Assembly (NCBI RefSeq): GCF_013155465.1
Contig: NZ_JABJVX010000010.1
Location: 1-64,000, forward strand
Origin: Alterinioella nitratireducens
Lineage (GTDB): Bacteria; Pseudomonadota; Alphaproteobacteria; Rhodobacterales; Rhodobacteraceae
Direction: 5' to 3'
DNA: 64,000 bases
Under the pieces are notes generated by a model, which worked only from the letters and a program-made list of their open reading frames with translations, had not been told where the DNA came from and ran no database searches. The translations under genes and the position numbers were made by a program. This document shows positions 25,420 to 33,867 of this stretch, in pieces (position 1 is the first letter of the stretch; every line of letters starts with the position of its first letter).

Positions 25420-26631
25420 GTGACACGCAAGCTTGGCTACCTGGTGCCGCAATTCCCCGGCCAGACGCATATCTTCTTCTGGCGCGAAATCGCCGAGCTT
25501 GAGGCGCGCGGGGTCGAGGTGCATCTCTTCTCGACCCGACCGCCGCCACCCGGCCTCGTCGCGCATGACTGGTCCGAAAGGGCGATGGCGCGCACCACCT
25601 ATCTGGGCAAACCGGACGTGATGGCGGGGCTTGCCGCCCTGCCCCGCCTGCCCTGGCGCGAGATGCGGCGCGAAGGGGCCACGCTGACGGATATCGCCCT
25701 CTCCGCCCCCGCCGCGATGCGCCTTCTGCGGGCCTGCAAAAGGCGCGGCATCGCTCATGTCCACGTTCACTCCTGCGGCCGCGCGGCCTTGCTGGCGGCG
25801 ATGGCGCGGGCCATGGGCGGGCCGGATTATTCGCTGACCCTGCACGGGCCGCTCTCGGATTACGGGACCGCACAGGGGTTCAAATGGCGCAATGCGGCGT
25901 TCGCCACGATCATCACCCGCAAGCTGATGGCCGAGATGCGGGCCGATCTGCCCAACGATCTGCCCGAGCGGCTGATGATCCAGCCGATGGGCGTCGATAC
26001 CGATGTGCTCTCCCCCGCCGAACCCTACCAACCGGTCGCGGATGGAGAGACCCTGCGGCTCTTCTCCTGCGGCAGGCTCAATATCGTGAAGGGGCATCAG
26101 GATCTGATGGAGGCCGTCAGGCTCCTGCGCGACCGTGGCCGCGACGTGACGCTGGCCATCGCGGGCGAGGATGACGCGGGCGGCACCGGGTATCGCCATG
26201 TGCTCGAAGCGAAGATCGGCGAATTGGGCTTGCACGATCACGTCCGCCTGCTCGGCCCGATCGACGCAGGCGCGGTCAAGCGCGAAATCCAGCGCGCGCA
26301 TGTCTTTGCGCTGGCCAGCTGGCACGAGCCGCTTGGCGTGGCGCTGATGGAGGCGATGTCCTGTGGCATTCCGACCATCGGCACGGATGCGGGCGGGGTG
26401 GCGGAACTGATCCGCGACGGGGTGGACGGCGTGCTTGTCCCGCCCAAATCGCCCGAGGCGCTGGCGGGCGCGATTGCCGCGCTGGCCGATGATCCCGACC
26501 GGGCGCGCAAGCTGTCCGGGCAGGGCCGCGCGCGGATCGTCGAGGGGTTCCACTCGGGGCGCGGCGCGGAAATGCTGATCGGCGCGGTATGGGGCGATGG
26601 TCCGGATCACTCGGCGGGCTCCAACGCGTAG
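25420..26631 (+). CDS. Family 4 glycosyltransferase
   Basis: A 403-aa GT-B enzyme. The N-terminal acceptor domain starts KLGYLVPQFPGQTHIFF, typical of exopolysaccharide GT4 proteins of Rhodobacterales and rhizobia. The C-terminal donor domain holds LFSCGRLNIVKGHQDL and the catalytic E-X7-E motif within SWHEPLGVALMEAMSCG. The start is GTG at 25420. It is the only plus-strand gene in an otherwise minus-strand cluster. Its 3' end overlaps the 3' end of the secreted glycosidase gene by 25 bp, so the two transcripts are antisense there. Confidence 0.88.
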   Translation: MTRKLGYLVPQFPGQTHIFFWREIAELEARGVEVHLFSTRPPPPGLVAHDWSERAMARTTYLGKPDVMAGLAALPRLPWREMRREGATLTDIALSAPAAMRLLRACKRRGIAHVHVHSCGRAALLAAMARAMGGPDYSLTLHGPLSDYGTAQGFKWRNAAFATIITRKLMAEMRADLPNDLPERLMIQPMGVDTDVLSPAEPYQPVADGETLRLFSCGRLNIVKGHQDLMEAVRLLRDRGRDVTLAIAGEDDAGGTGYRHVLEAKIGELGLHDHVRLLGPIDAGAVKREIQRAHVFALASWHEPLGVALMEAMSCGIPTIGTDAGGVAELIRDGVDGVLVPPKSPEALAGAIAALADDPDRARKLSGQGRARIVEGFHSGRGAEMLIGAVWGDGPDHSAGSNA

Positions 26632-29384
26632 AGCACGCCGGGCTCGCCGGTGAACTCCACCGCCTCGACCGAGACCAGCCGCGTGGGCAGCGTCCGGCTG
26701 TTGAGGATGCGCAGATCGCCCTCGGCCACCAGCGCGTAATCCGAGGCCAGCCCCGGCAATACCGCCCGATCCTGCCCCGCGCCCCCATGCGCGCGGTCGC
26801 CCGGCGTCAGGATCATCACGTCATCGCCCGGACCCGCCAGCATCACGTCGCTCTCCTCCGTGCCTTCAAGCCGATCGCCTGCATCGCTGCCATGGATGTA
26901 GCGCCCCTGTGCGAAGGCCCCCTCGGGGCGGTCTTCCCATCCTCCGCCTGCGGTAGCGTTGTAGTCCATCAGGGTTGCCCAACGCGGGTTGGCATCCTCA
27001 AGGTGGCGCAACGCGCCCCAACTGCCGAAGCGCGTCGGCGCTGACACATCCACAAAGGCGTTGAACAGGGTGCCCCCCGCCGCGCGCCAGCCCGCCAGCA
27101 GGTCGGCATGGATCGCGGCCATGTCCTGACTGTAATTGTAGCGGGTGAAGAACGCCGTGAGCGTCTCATCCTCCACCGCCGCGCCATGGCCCACCACATG
27201 GGTGCCGCCCTCATACATGATCAGCCGCAGCCCGTAGCGCTGCGCGACCTCGGCGTGGTAGGGAAAGAACTCCTCGATCAACTCGGCAACGGACCCGTCG
27301 CGCAGGGCCGCCGTCGCCTCTTGGGTCGCGGTGCCCTCTTCGATCCAGCCGCGCAGGCGATCAACATACTCCTCCGTGCCCAATTCATAGCCGAAATAGC
27401 CGCCAAGCGCGTAGGCGTCGAAACTGGCGGCGGGCGGGTCCAGGCCTTCGGCTTGCGCAAGCGGGGCCTCCAGCAACCCCTCCTCCAGCCCCGGCCAGGC
27501 GGTCTGGGTGGAAATGACACGGATCAGCCGGTGTTCCTGGCCCGCGAAGACCTCGCCCCAGATATCGGCCATCTGCGCGGCGCGGAGCCCGCCATATTGC
27601 ATCCAGGCATCGCCCTCGGCCCCGTCCCACCGCGCGGCGGCCTGTTCCCCGGCCCAACGTGCTTGCGGGAAGATGAAATTCCACGCCTCGTTCGACCATT
27701 CGACATAGGCGATGAGGTCGGGGTCCAGCTCCGCCTCGACATAGTCTGCGAAGGCCCGGTAATAGGCGTTATCGGCCCGATGCGGCAGGGTGAACCACGG
27801 ATCGGCGCCGATTTCATTGGCCAGCCGGACCAGCAATTCCACCGGCACGCCGCGCCTTATATAGGTGTAGTCGGTGACGCGCGGGCGGTCGTCCCAGACC
27901 TCCTGTTCCGAGCCGTTCGTATCCATCCAGTCCATGAAGCGCACCACGCGGAGATCGCGGATGCGCCGGGTCCAGTCGGGGTTGAAGACCTCGCCCAACT
28001 CATAAAGCGCGATGTGATCCTCGCGCAGGACGGTGATGTTGCGGATCGGATCCTGCGCATCCGTCGCCCGGATGATCAGCGCGACCGGCCCTTCGCCGGG
28101 GGTGAAGGAGAACCACGCCTGGCCCTCCGATACCGTCACGCCTTCCGCCCGCCCGCCGATGTCGAAATCGCCCTGCCCCTCCCAGGTCACGCGGTAGCGC
28201 GCGATGGTGTCACTGGCCCCCTCCGGCAGATCGGTCAGGATGAAGCTTTCCAGCCGTTCCACCCCCTCGGGCAGGCTGAGGGGCCAGCCCGCCGCGTCCA
28301 GATGTCCGCCCGCCTGCAGATCCTCGGCCGTCACCCCGCCCCATTGGCCGGGCAGATGCCCCACCCAGGGCCGGGCCGAGCGCATCAGGTCGATGAAAGG
28401 CAGTTGCGTCGACCAATCCGCGATCCCGTTCAGCCCCATCGCCAGCGCCGGATCGGTCAGACCCGTCGCAGGTGGCGTCCCGGCATGGTCGGGCCAGGCG
28501 CTGCCCGAGACCTCGGCCTGCACCAGCGCGGTGATCGCATCGTAATGCGTGGCCACGAGGGGGTGCACCGTGTCGGGCAACTCGATGCGCGGCGGCGCCT
28601 CGTCGTAGAGCGTTGCGTAGGTGACCAGCGCGGCCAGGAAATAGAGCGTCGGCGTGCCATGCGGCGCATCATCCTCGTAGATCCCGGTCACCGGAATCTC
28701 GGCCAAGGGCGTCTCGGTCAAGAGGCGCGACAGCACGCGGGCGGTGGGGATCAGGCGGATATCAAGCTCGGGCCGTTCGGCCTGCACCAGCGCCACGTAA
28801 CGGCGGAACCAGTCGTGATACTCCCCTGCGTTATAGTCGTGATAGCGGCGCAATTGCCGGTCCGAGGGCGGAAAGCTATCGGCGATCAGGCTCATGTCCG
28901 ACCAGCCTTCGTAGATGTAGAACCGGGCACCCGGGGCCTGGAAGGCGGTCCAGTCAAAGATGCGCAGGGTAGTCGATAGCGGCGACTGCCCGTCCGGGTT
29001 GTCCCAGGCATAAGGCGCGTCGGGGGCCTCGTCCTGGATGAAATTGCGGATGTTGAGGATGACCGTGTCAAAGCCCGCGCGCCGAAAGGCCAGGCGGTCA
29101 CTGTCCCAGGCTTGCGGCACTTCCGCGAAGGACCAGTTCGGTTCGGGCGGCAGGTTGCCGGCAAACTCCGGCCCCGATCCGAACACACCGCTTGCCGCGA
29201 AGGACTGCCCGCCCGCCTCCGCCAGAAGGCGCAGCCAATGCGGCACGGTGGTCTCGTCGCTGCCCGAGACGTGGTTCATCAGCGAATTGCCATAGATGAA
29301 GGCGCGCGTGTCCTCGGCGCGGGTCGGCGCGGTCAGGGTGACGAGGACGGCCAGCGCAAGGGCGGCGCATTTATTCAGCGGCAT
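26607..29384 (-). CDS. Secreted glycosidase-like protein with C-terminal RTX-type repeats
   Basis: A 925-aa exported protein. The signal peptide (1-23) ends TRAED. A first domain (about 28-330) begins FIYGNSLMNH, which resembles the GDS block of SGNH hydrolases though the canonical Gly-Asp-Ser is changed to Gly-Asn-Ser. A beta-rich linker follows. A TIM-barrel-like segment (about 470-780) has WSNEAWN near residue 561 and MYEGGTH near 725. These are spaced like the acid/base and nucleophile Glu of clan GH-A glycosidases. The last 100 residues hold hemolysin-type repeats (HGSDAGDRLEGTEESD, GPGDDV, HGGAGQD). It is likely secreted and acts on, or binds, the polysaccharide made by its neighbours. 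Its start overlaps the next GT4 gene by 14 bp. Confidence 0.75.
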   Translation of the reverse strand: MPLNKCAALALAVLVTLTAPTRAEDTRAFIYGNSLMNHVSGSDETTVPHWLRLLAEAGGQSFAASGVFGSGPEFAGNLPPEPNWSFAEVPQAWDSDRLAFRRAGFDTVILNIRNFIQDEAPDAPYAWDNPDGQSPLSTTLRIFDWTAFQAPGARFYIYEGWSDMSLIADSFPPSDRQLRRYHDYNAGEYHDWFRRYVALVQAERPELDIRLIPTARVLSRLLTETPLAEIPVTGIYEDDAPHGTPTLYFLAALVTYATLYDEAPPRIELPDTVHPLVATHYDAITALVQAEVSGSAWPDHAGTPPATGLTDPALAMGLNGIADWSTQLPFIDLMRSARPWVGHLPGQWGGVTAEDLQAGGHLDAAGWPLSLPEGVERLESFILTDLPEGASDTIARYRVTWEGQGDFDIGGRAEGVTVSEGQAWFSFTPGEGPVALIIRATDAQDPIRNITVLREDHIALYELGEVFNPDWTRRIRDLRVVRFMDWMDTNGSEQEVWDDRPRVTDYTYIRRGVPVELLVRLANEIGADPWFTLPHRADNAYYRAFADYVEAELDPDLIAYVEWSNEAWNFIFPQARWAGEQAAARWDGAEGDAWMQYGGLRAAQMADIWGEVFAGQEHRLIRVISTQTAWPGLEEGLLEAPLAQAEGLDPPAASFDAYALGGYFGYELGTEEYVDRLRGWIEEGTATQEATAALRDGSVAELIEEFFPYHAEVAQRYGLRLIMYEGGTHVVGHGAAVEDETLTAFFTRYNYSQDMAAIHADLLAGWRAAGGTLFNAFVDVSAPTRFGSWGALRHLEDANPRWATLMDYNATAGGGWEDRPEGAFAQGRYIHGSDAGDRLEGTEESDVMLAGPGDDVMILTPGDRAHGGAGQDRAVLPGLASDYALVAEGDLRILNSRTLPTRLVSVEAVEFTGEPGVLYALEPAE

Positions 29385-30690
29385 GGGACTCCTCCGTCAT
29401 GCGCGCGCCGAGCGGGTCCGGTCTTGGCAGGCCGGGGGTCAGAACCCAGTCATAGACCTGCGCGATCTGCGCCGCCTTGCGCGGCCATGTGTATTGGGCA
29501 GCCACGACCTTGCGGGCGGTGTGACCGGCGGCGGCGACCGCCTGCGCGTCATCGGCCAGCCGGGTCAATTCGCGGTGAAACCCGGCGACGATCTGGTCAC
29601 GGGTTCCAAGCGGTACGGTCCAGCCCGTCCCTTCGGCCAGCAACTCGGCGGGCCCCGCGTAATCCACGATCAGCGAGGCCAGCCCCATCGCCATCGCCTC
29701 CAGCACCACGCCGCCGCCAAATTCGCGGATCGAGGGAAAGGCCAAGAGCTGCGTCTGCCCGGCCACGCCCTGCACATCCCCATGCGCCAGCCAGCCGTGG
29801 AAGGTCACGCCCGGAACCTCGGCGAACCGCGCCTTGAGGGCGGGCAGCATCGGGCCGTCGCCGATCATCTCAAGCCGCAGCCTGCCCGTGCGCAACAGGG
29901 GCTCCGCCGCCTCCAGCACCATATCCGGTCCCTTATAGGGCACCATCCGCCCGATGAAGCACGCGCGGAGCGGGCCACCCGCCGCAGGCGGGCCGGTCTG
30001 CGAGAAGCGGGCGGGATCGACGGCGTTCTCGGGCAGGTAGATCACCTTGCCCGCCACATCGCGCGGCAGTTCCGACGCGGTATGGCGCGAGCCCGCCAGG
30101 ATCGCCGAGGCATGGCGCAGCGTCGCCCCCCGCCCGGGCAACGCCTTGTAGGCCCCGCGCAGGTAGCTCAGCCATTCCCGCTCCTGCCGCCGCGCGGCCT
30201 CGAACTGGCGCGGCCAGGGCACGCCGCCATTAAGCGGCCCGAGGACAAACGGCACGCCCGCGCGGGCGCATCTGGCGGCCAACGGGCTGGCGATGGTGGG
30301 CGAAAGCGGCGTCACCCGATGCACGATGTCATAGGCGCCCGCGCGGATCTCGGCACCGAAGCGCCGCCACACCAGCCGCTCGAAATGCGGATAGGAGAGC
30401 GCGTTGATGGCCTGCATCGTGGTCCAGCCCCGCCCCTCGCCCATGCGCAACTTCGACCCGAGCGCCCAGAGCGGGCGGGCCAGCGCCTCGGAATCGATGG
30501 CGGTGAAATCGCGCCCCTCGACCAGCCCTGATCGCAAGATCGCATCGCGGTTGCGCACCTGCGTGACCAGATGGACATCGGCCACCTCGGTCAGCGCGCG
30601 CGCCAGGGACCAGCCGATCAGCGGCACCGAGACCCATTCGGGGTTCGCCGCCTCGGCAATCACAAGGACTTTGGCGCGCACAGGGTTCAT
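29371..30690 (-). CDS. Family 4 glycosyltransferase
   Basis: A 439-aa GT-B enzyme starting MNPVRAKVLVIAEAANPEW. The N-domain has HRVTPLSPTIASPLA and FVLGPLNGGVPWP. The donor domain shows CFIGRMVPYKGPDMVLEA, a GDGPM loop and the E-X7-E-like REFGGGVVLEAMAMG. The start at 30690 overlaps the stop of the Wzy-like gene (30687) by 4 bp, and its own end overlaps the secreted glycosidase by 14 bp. It is therefore one link in a continuous operon from the ExoY-like gene. The donor sugar is unknown. Confidence 0.88.
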   Translation of the reverse strand: MNPVRAKVLVIAEAANPEWVSVPLIGWSLARALTEVADVHLVTQVRNRDAILRSGLVEGRDFTAIDSEALARPLWALGSKLRMGEGRGWTTMQAINALSYPHFERLVWRRFGAEIRAGAYDIVHRVTPLSPTIASPLAARCARAGVPFVLGPLNGGVPWPRQFEAARRQEREWLSYLRGAYKALPGRGATLRHASAILAGSRHTASELPRDVAGKVIYLPENAVDPARFSQTGPPAAGGPLRACFIGRMVPYKGPDMVLEAAEPLLRTGRLRLEMIGDGPMLPALKARFAEVPGVTFHGWLAHGDVQGVAGQTQLLAFPSIREFGGGVVLEAMAMGLASLIVDYAGPAELLAEGTGWTVPLGTRDQIVAGFHRELTRLADDAQAVAAAGHTARKVVAAQYTWPRKAAQIAQVYDWVLTPGLPRPDPLGARMTEESHAAE

Positions 30691-32075
30691 CGCCCCCCCA
30701 ATATGGTTCGCAAGGGCGCAGGCCCCGGTTTTCGCGCCAGCTGCACCTCCTCTCCATAGCCAAGCAGCGCGCCCGCGATGAGCCAGGTCATCGGCGTGAT
30801 GGTGGCATTGGGCAAGAGGTCGATCACGTTGATGACATGGATCAGCGCGAGGCCGCCAAGCCAGGGCGGGATAGCACCGGAGACAACCCCCGTGGTGCGC
30901 CGCCAGAGCAAGAGGATGGGCAGTGTCAGAAGGCCAAACTCGGCCAGGAACCCGACCCATCCATAGACGCCCATGGTGATGATCCAGCGGCCATCGGTCG
31001 TGGTCAGGATCGTGCCAGAGGCGTCATAGATATGGTTGCGCCCCCAGGAACCCCAGCCGAAGAAGGGCCGCTCCATCGCGCGGTCCATCAGGACGTTTTC
31101 ATTGTCGAGGCGGAAGCGCAGCGAATTGGCGCGTTCCGCATCGACGCCTTCGGCCAGTTCCAGGATGCGGTCCTCGGGCACCGCGTCGCCCGCTTTCAGC
31201 ACCGGATAGGCCAGCACCAGCAGCACCAGCGCCAGCGCCAGGTGCATCTGCATCCGCGTCGTCAGGAAGGCGATCGCGGGCGCGAAGGCGAAGCCGTAGA
31301 GGATCGAGGCCATGGATTTGCACAGGACCAGAACGCCCATCAGGTAGATCGCGCAGACCCACCAGGCGACGGCGCGGCGCGTGGGCTCGGACCTTGCGAT
31401 GGTGACGGCGGCCAGAAGGCCGGACATGGCGAGGAAGGCCGCCCACAACCCATGGTAAAGAAAGACGATCGGGCGAAAGCCGCCATCGCGGATCATCTGC
31501 TCGAAACTGTGCTGGAAATAGCCATAGACCCAGATGTTGAGTTGCGGGCTGAGCCGGACCTCCAGCAGCATCGGCAACGAATAGATCATCGCGCCAAGAA
31601 AGACCGCCCAGAGAAGGTCTTTCAGGTCGCTGTCGCTGCGCAGGAAATTGCGCGCCAGCAGCAAGGGCGTGATCAACAGCGCCTGGTTGACCATCAGCGC
31701 GATGGCCTCGCGAAAGCGCAGCGCCGGCAGGGCGTGGCGGTCGAAATAGACCGGGTCCATATTGGTCAGGACAGTGGCCAGCGGGCTGGCGATGAAGATC
31801 ACCACCAGCGCCTTGGCCACCGGGTGATCGGGCAGGAACCGGATGCGGCCCCGGTGCAGCACGAGGCAGGCCAGGAGGGCCACCAGCGAGGGGATGGTTT
31901 CCTTGGTCAGGGGCGGCATCAGCGGAAAATCGAAGCCCGCGGGCGGTGGCGGCAGGATCAGGTAGGCCGCGACGAGGCTCGCGATCAGCGCACGGCCCGG
32001 CGACAGCCTGACGAACAGCCAGACCGAGATCACCGGCCACAGGACCAGCATCAGGGACGCAAACGCATTGGGCAT
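30687..32075 (-). CDS. O-antigen/exopolysaccharide polymerase-like membrane protein
   Basis: A 462-aa polytopic membrane protein with about 11-12 helices. A large soluble loop near residues 310-380 contains RFRLDNENVLMDRAMERPFFGWG-type sequence (NENVLMDRAMERPFFGWGSW), the pattern of the Wzy_C/O-antigen ligase superfamily, where the loop Arg and His/Asn act on lipid-linked sugars. Its place between an initiating transferase and a glycosyltransferase supports a polymerase (Wzy/ExoQ) role over ligase. The start at 32075 (MPNAFASLM) is the last Met before the first helix. 134 bp separates it from the ExoY-like gene. Confidence 0.82.
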   Translation of the reverse strand: MPNAFASLMLVLWPVISVWLFVRLSPGRALIASLVAAYLILPPPPAGFDFPLMPPLTKETIPSLVALLACLVLHRGRIRFLPDHPVAKALVVIFIASPLATVLTNMDPVYFDRHALPALRFREAIALMVNQALLITPLLLARNFLRSDSDLKDLLWAVFLGAMIYSLPMLLEVRLSPQLNIWVYGYFQHSFEQMIRDGGFRPIVFLYHGLWAAFLAMSGLLAAVTIARSEPTRRAVAWWVCAIYLMGVLVLCKSMASILYGFAFAPAIAFLTTRMQMHLALALVLLVLAYPVLKAGDAVPEDRILELAEGVDAERANSLRFRLDNENVLMDRAMERPFFGWGSWGRNHIYDASGTILTTTDGRWIITMGVYGWVGFLAEFGLLTLPILLLWRRTTGVVSGAIPPWLGGLALIHVINVIDLLPNATITPMTWLIAGALLGYGEEVQLARKPGPAPLRTILGGR

Positions 32076-32209
32076 CGGGCGGTGTCTCTCTGCCTTTCCT
32101 GTCTGTCGTCGCAATCGGGCCATGTCCCCTCTTCGAGGGGCCGGGCCCGGGCATAGCGCCAACTTACGGCAGAATTATGCCTCCGGACAGGGCAAGACGG
32201 GTGGGCGTA

Positions 32210-32896
32210 TCAGTGGCCGGTGCCGCGCAGCACCACGCTGAAGGTGCGCCAGATCACGCGCAGGTCGGTGCCCAGGGACAGTTCCCGGAAATAGGCCTGG
32301 TCGAAGCCGGCACGTTCGTGAAAGCTGCTGTCGTTGCGCGCCGAGGTCTGCCAGAACCCGGTGATGCCGGGGCGCATGACATAATATTCCGCGCCGGGAT
32401 AGAGCCCGCGCTGGTTGCACATCATCGGGCGCGGGCCGACGATCGACATGTCGCCCATCAGCACGTTCCACAATTGCGGCAGCTCATCCAGCGACGACCG
32501 GCGCAGGAAGCGGCCCAGACGGGTCACGCGCGGGTCATCCTTGAGCTTCTGGTCGCGGTCCCATTCGGCGCGGGCCTCCGGGTTTTCGGCCAGGTAGCGG
32601 TCAAGCACACGGTCGGCATCGGGCACCATGGTGCGCAGTTTCCACATCCCGAAGACGCGCCCGTTCAACCCGATACGCGGCTGGCGGTAGAAGGGCATGG
32701 TGCGTTCGAAAAGGATCAGGATCAGCGCGAACCCGGCGATAAGAAACCAGGCCGGGATCGCCGCGAGGCAGACAATGGCGATATCAAGCACCCGCTTGGC
32801 ATGGCGGCGATAGACCCCCCGCATGTTTTGCGGCGCGATCGGGAAGACGGCGTGGGGGGCCTTGCCTTCCGAATATAGTCCGAAACGCTCATACAT
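32210..32896 (-). CDS. Undecaprenyl-phosphate sugar phosphotransferase (ExoY/WbaP-like)
   Basis: A 228-aa initiating glycosyltransferase that would transfer a sugar-1-phosphate to undecaprenyl phosphate, starting exopolysaccharide repeat synthesis. An N-terminal re-entrant helix (about 38-62: VLDIAIVCLAAIPAWFL) is followed by the catalytic domain with KLRTMVPDAD, LRRSSLDELPQLWNVLMGD (the DE catalytic pair), SIVGPRP and PGITGFWQTSARN. All are hallmark motifs of the bacterial sugar transferase family. The start at 32896 (MYERFGL) has GAGGGGG just upstream. It is the first gene of the polysaccharide run and is preceded by about 970 bp without genes. Confidence 0.93.
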   Translation of the reverse strand: MYERFGLYSEGKAPHAVFPIAPQNMRGVYRRHAKRVLDIAIVCLAAIPAWFLIAGFALILILFERTMPFYRQPRIGLNGRVFGMWKLRTMVPDADRVLDRYLAENPEARAEWDRDQKLKDDPRVTRLGRFLRRSSLDELPQLWNVLMGDMSIVGPRPMMCNQRGLYPGAEYYVMRPGITGFWQTSARNDSSFHERAGFDQAYFRELSLGTDLRVIWRTFSVVLRGTGH

Positions 32897-33154
32897 ACCG
32901 AAGCCCCCTCCTCGGGGCGGCACCCAAAATGCCGGGTGCAGGGACACACACGCTTCCCGTCCGGCCACCGCGACTCTTGCGGCCAGTGATCGACGTCATT
33001 CATTTTTTGGGTGCGAACCGGCGCAGAGCAGAAAACCGAGTTCGTCCGATGCGATCTTGCCATCCCCACCTTTGCGACGGCCGGACGGGGTGGCAGCCCC
33101 AGGGTCCGGTCGCGGCACAAAGTCATGGCGCGATCAACGCTTTCGCACGCCTCA

Positions 33155-33183
33155 AATAAGCATTTATGGCATATTTGCGTCAA
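33155..33183 (-). promoter_or_regulatory. Possible promoter for the polysaccharide genes
   Basis: On the minus strand TTGACG (33178-33183) and CTTATT (33155-33160) are 17 bp apart, in the most AT-rich part of the intergenic region. It would give a leader of about 250 nt before the ExoY-like start. The -10 is weak, so this is tentative. Confidence 0.3.
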
Positions 33184-33372
33184 TTGCGGGTTACGGGACT
33201 CAACCTATACGTGTGCCTTGAATTCCGGCGATACTGCCTTGATTATTGGGAAAAAATCGGATGACGCAGGGGAACCTGGACCTGGTGCCAGGCCCTTCGA
33301 CTGCGGCACTCTGTTGCGTATCCGGAAACGGTTAACCAAATATCGCAAGCCTGTCGGCGCTTCGACGCAAAT

Positions 33373-33395
33373 GACCTGTCCTTTTGGATAGGCTG
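33373..33395. repeat. Palindrome shared with 42623-42645 (copy A)
   Basis: CCTGTCC-TTTT-GGATAGG with flanking GA and CTG. 21 of 23 bases match copy B at 42623. One arm base differs, leaving a G-T pair in the hairpin. The symmetry fits either a protein-binding site or a small hairpin. Confidence 0.6.
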
Positions 33396-33867
33396 ACGCG
33401 GCTTTTTCGGCGGCCCAGGGGGGCAGTCCGTTAACGCCGTCCGAGCCGACTTATCCGATCCGGCATTGTGGCCCAATCGCGGCAAAGCTGCGGCGGCATC
33501 GGGACCGGGATGGGATAAAAATTTGGCGCCACCGGGCGATACACGCATAGGTTGCGCAACTTCCCGCGACAAAGCCTCATTTTGGCTATAATTGTGCAAG
33601 AACTGGCAAATTTTCGCCATATTGTGATTCGGAACCGGGCTGAAACCTGCCCATCGGCACTGCTGCCCCGGCGTCGATTCCAGGCGCGCCGCGCGCGGTA
33701 TTTCTGGCAGGCCGCGCGCGGCAGTGTCCCGGCGCCCGCGCAACCCGCCCCTGGCCCGTTCCGCCCTGTTTTCGCCCCATTTCACCGCTTTCGCTTGAAC
33801 CGCCCCCAAGCCCTGCCCATAACACGGGGGATCACACATCCCTTTTATGGACATCTGAGACTGACCC

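Larger units (their letters stand above)
32897..33867. other. Large intergenic region upstream of the polysaccharide cluster
   Basis: About 970 bp without a believable gene; the open frames are Arg/Pro-rich shadows. It contains AT-rich patches (33165-33260), a TTGACG-N17-CTTATT element on the minus strand (33155-33183) that could drive the ExoY-like gene, a hairpin CCTGG...CCAGG near 33271-33288, TTAACCA at 33333, and the palindrome CCTGTCC-TTTT-GGATAGG at 33375-33392 that recurs near 42625. The final part is upstream of the CNNM-type gene. Confidence 0.5.

Noticed and set aside
27108-28979. 623-codon plus-strand open frame opposite the secreted glycosidase gene
   Set aside because: Antisense shadow caused by GC-rich codon bias. 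It is Arg/Gly/His-rich with no domain, while the minus strand has a signal peptide and recognisable motifs.
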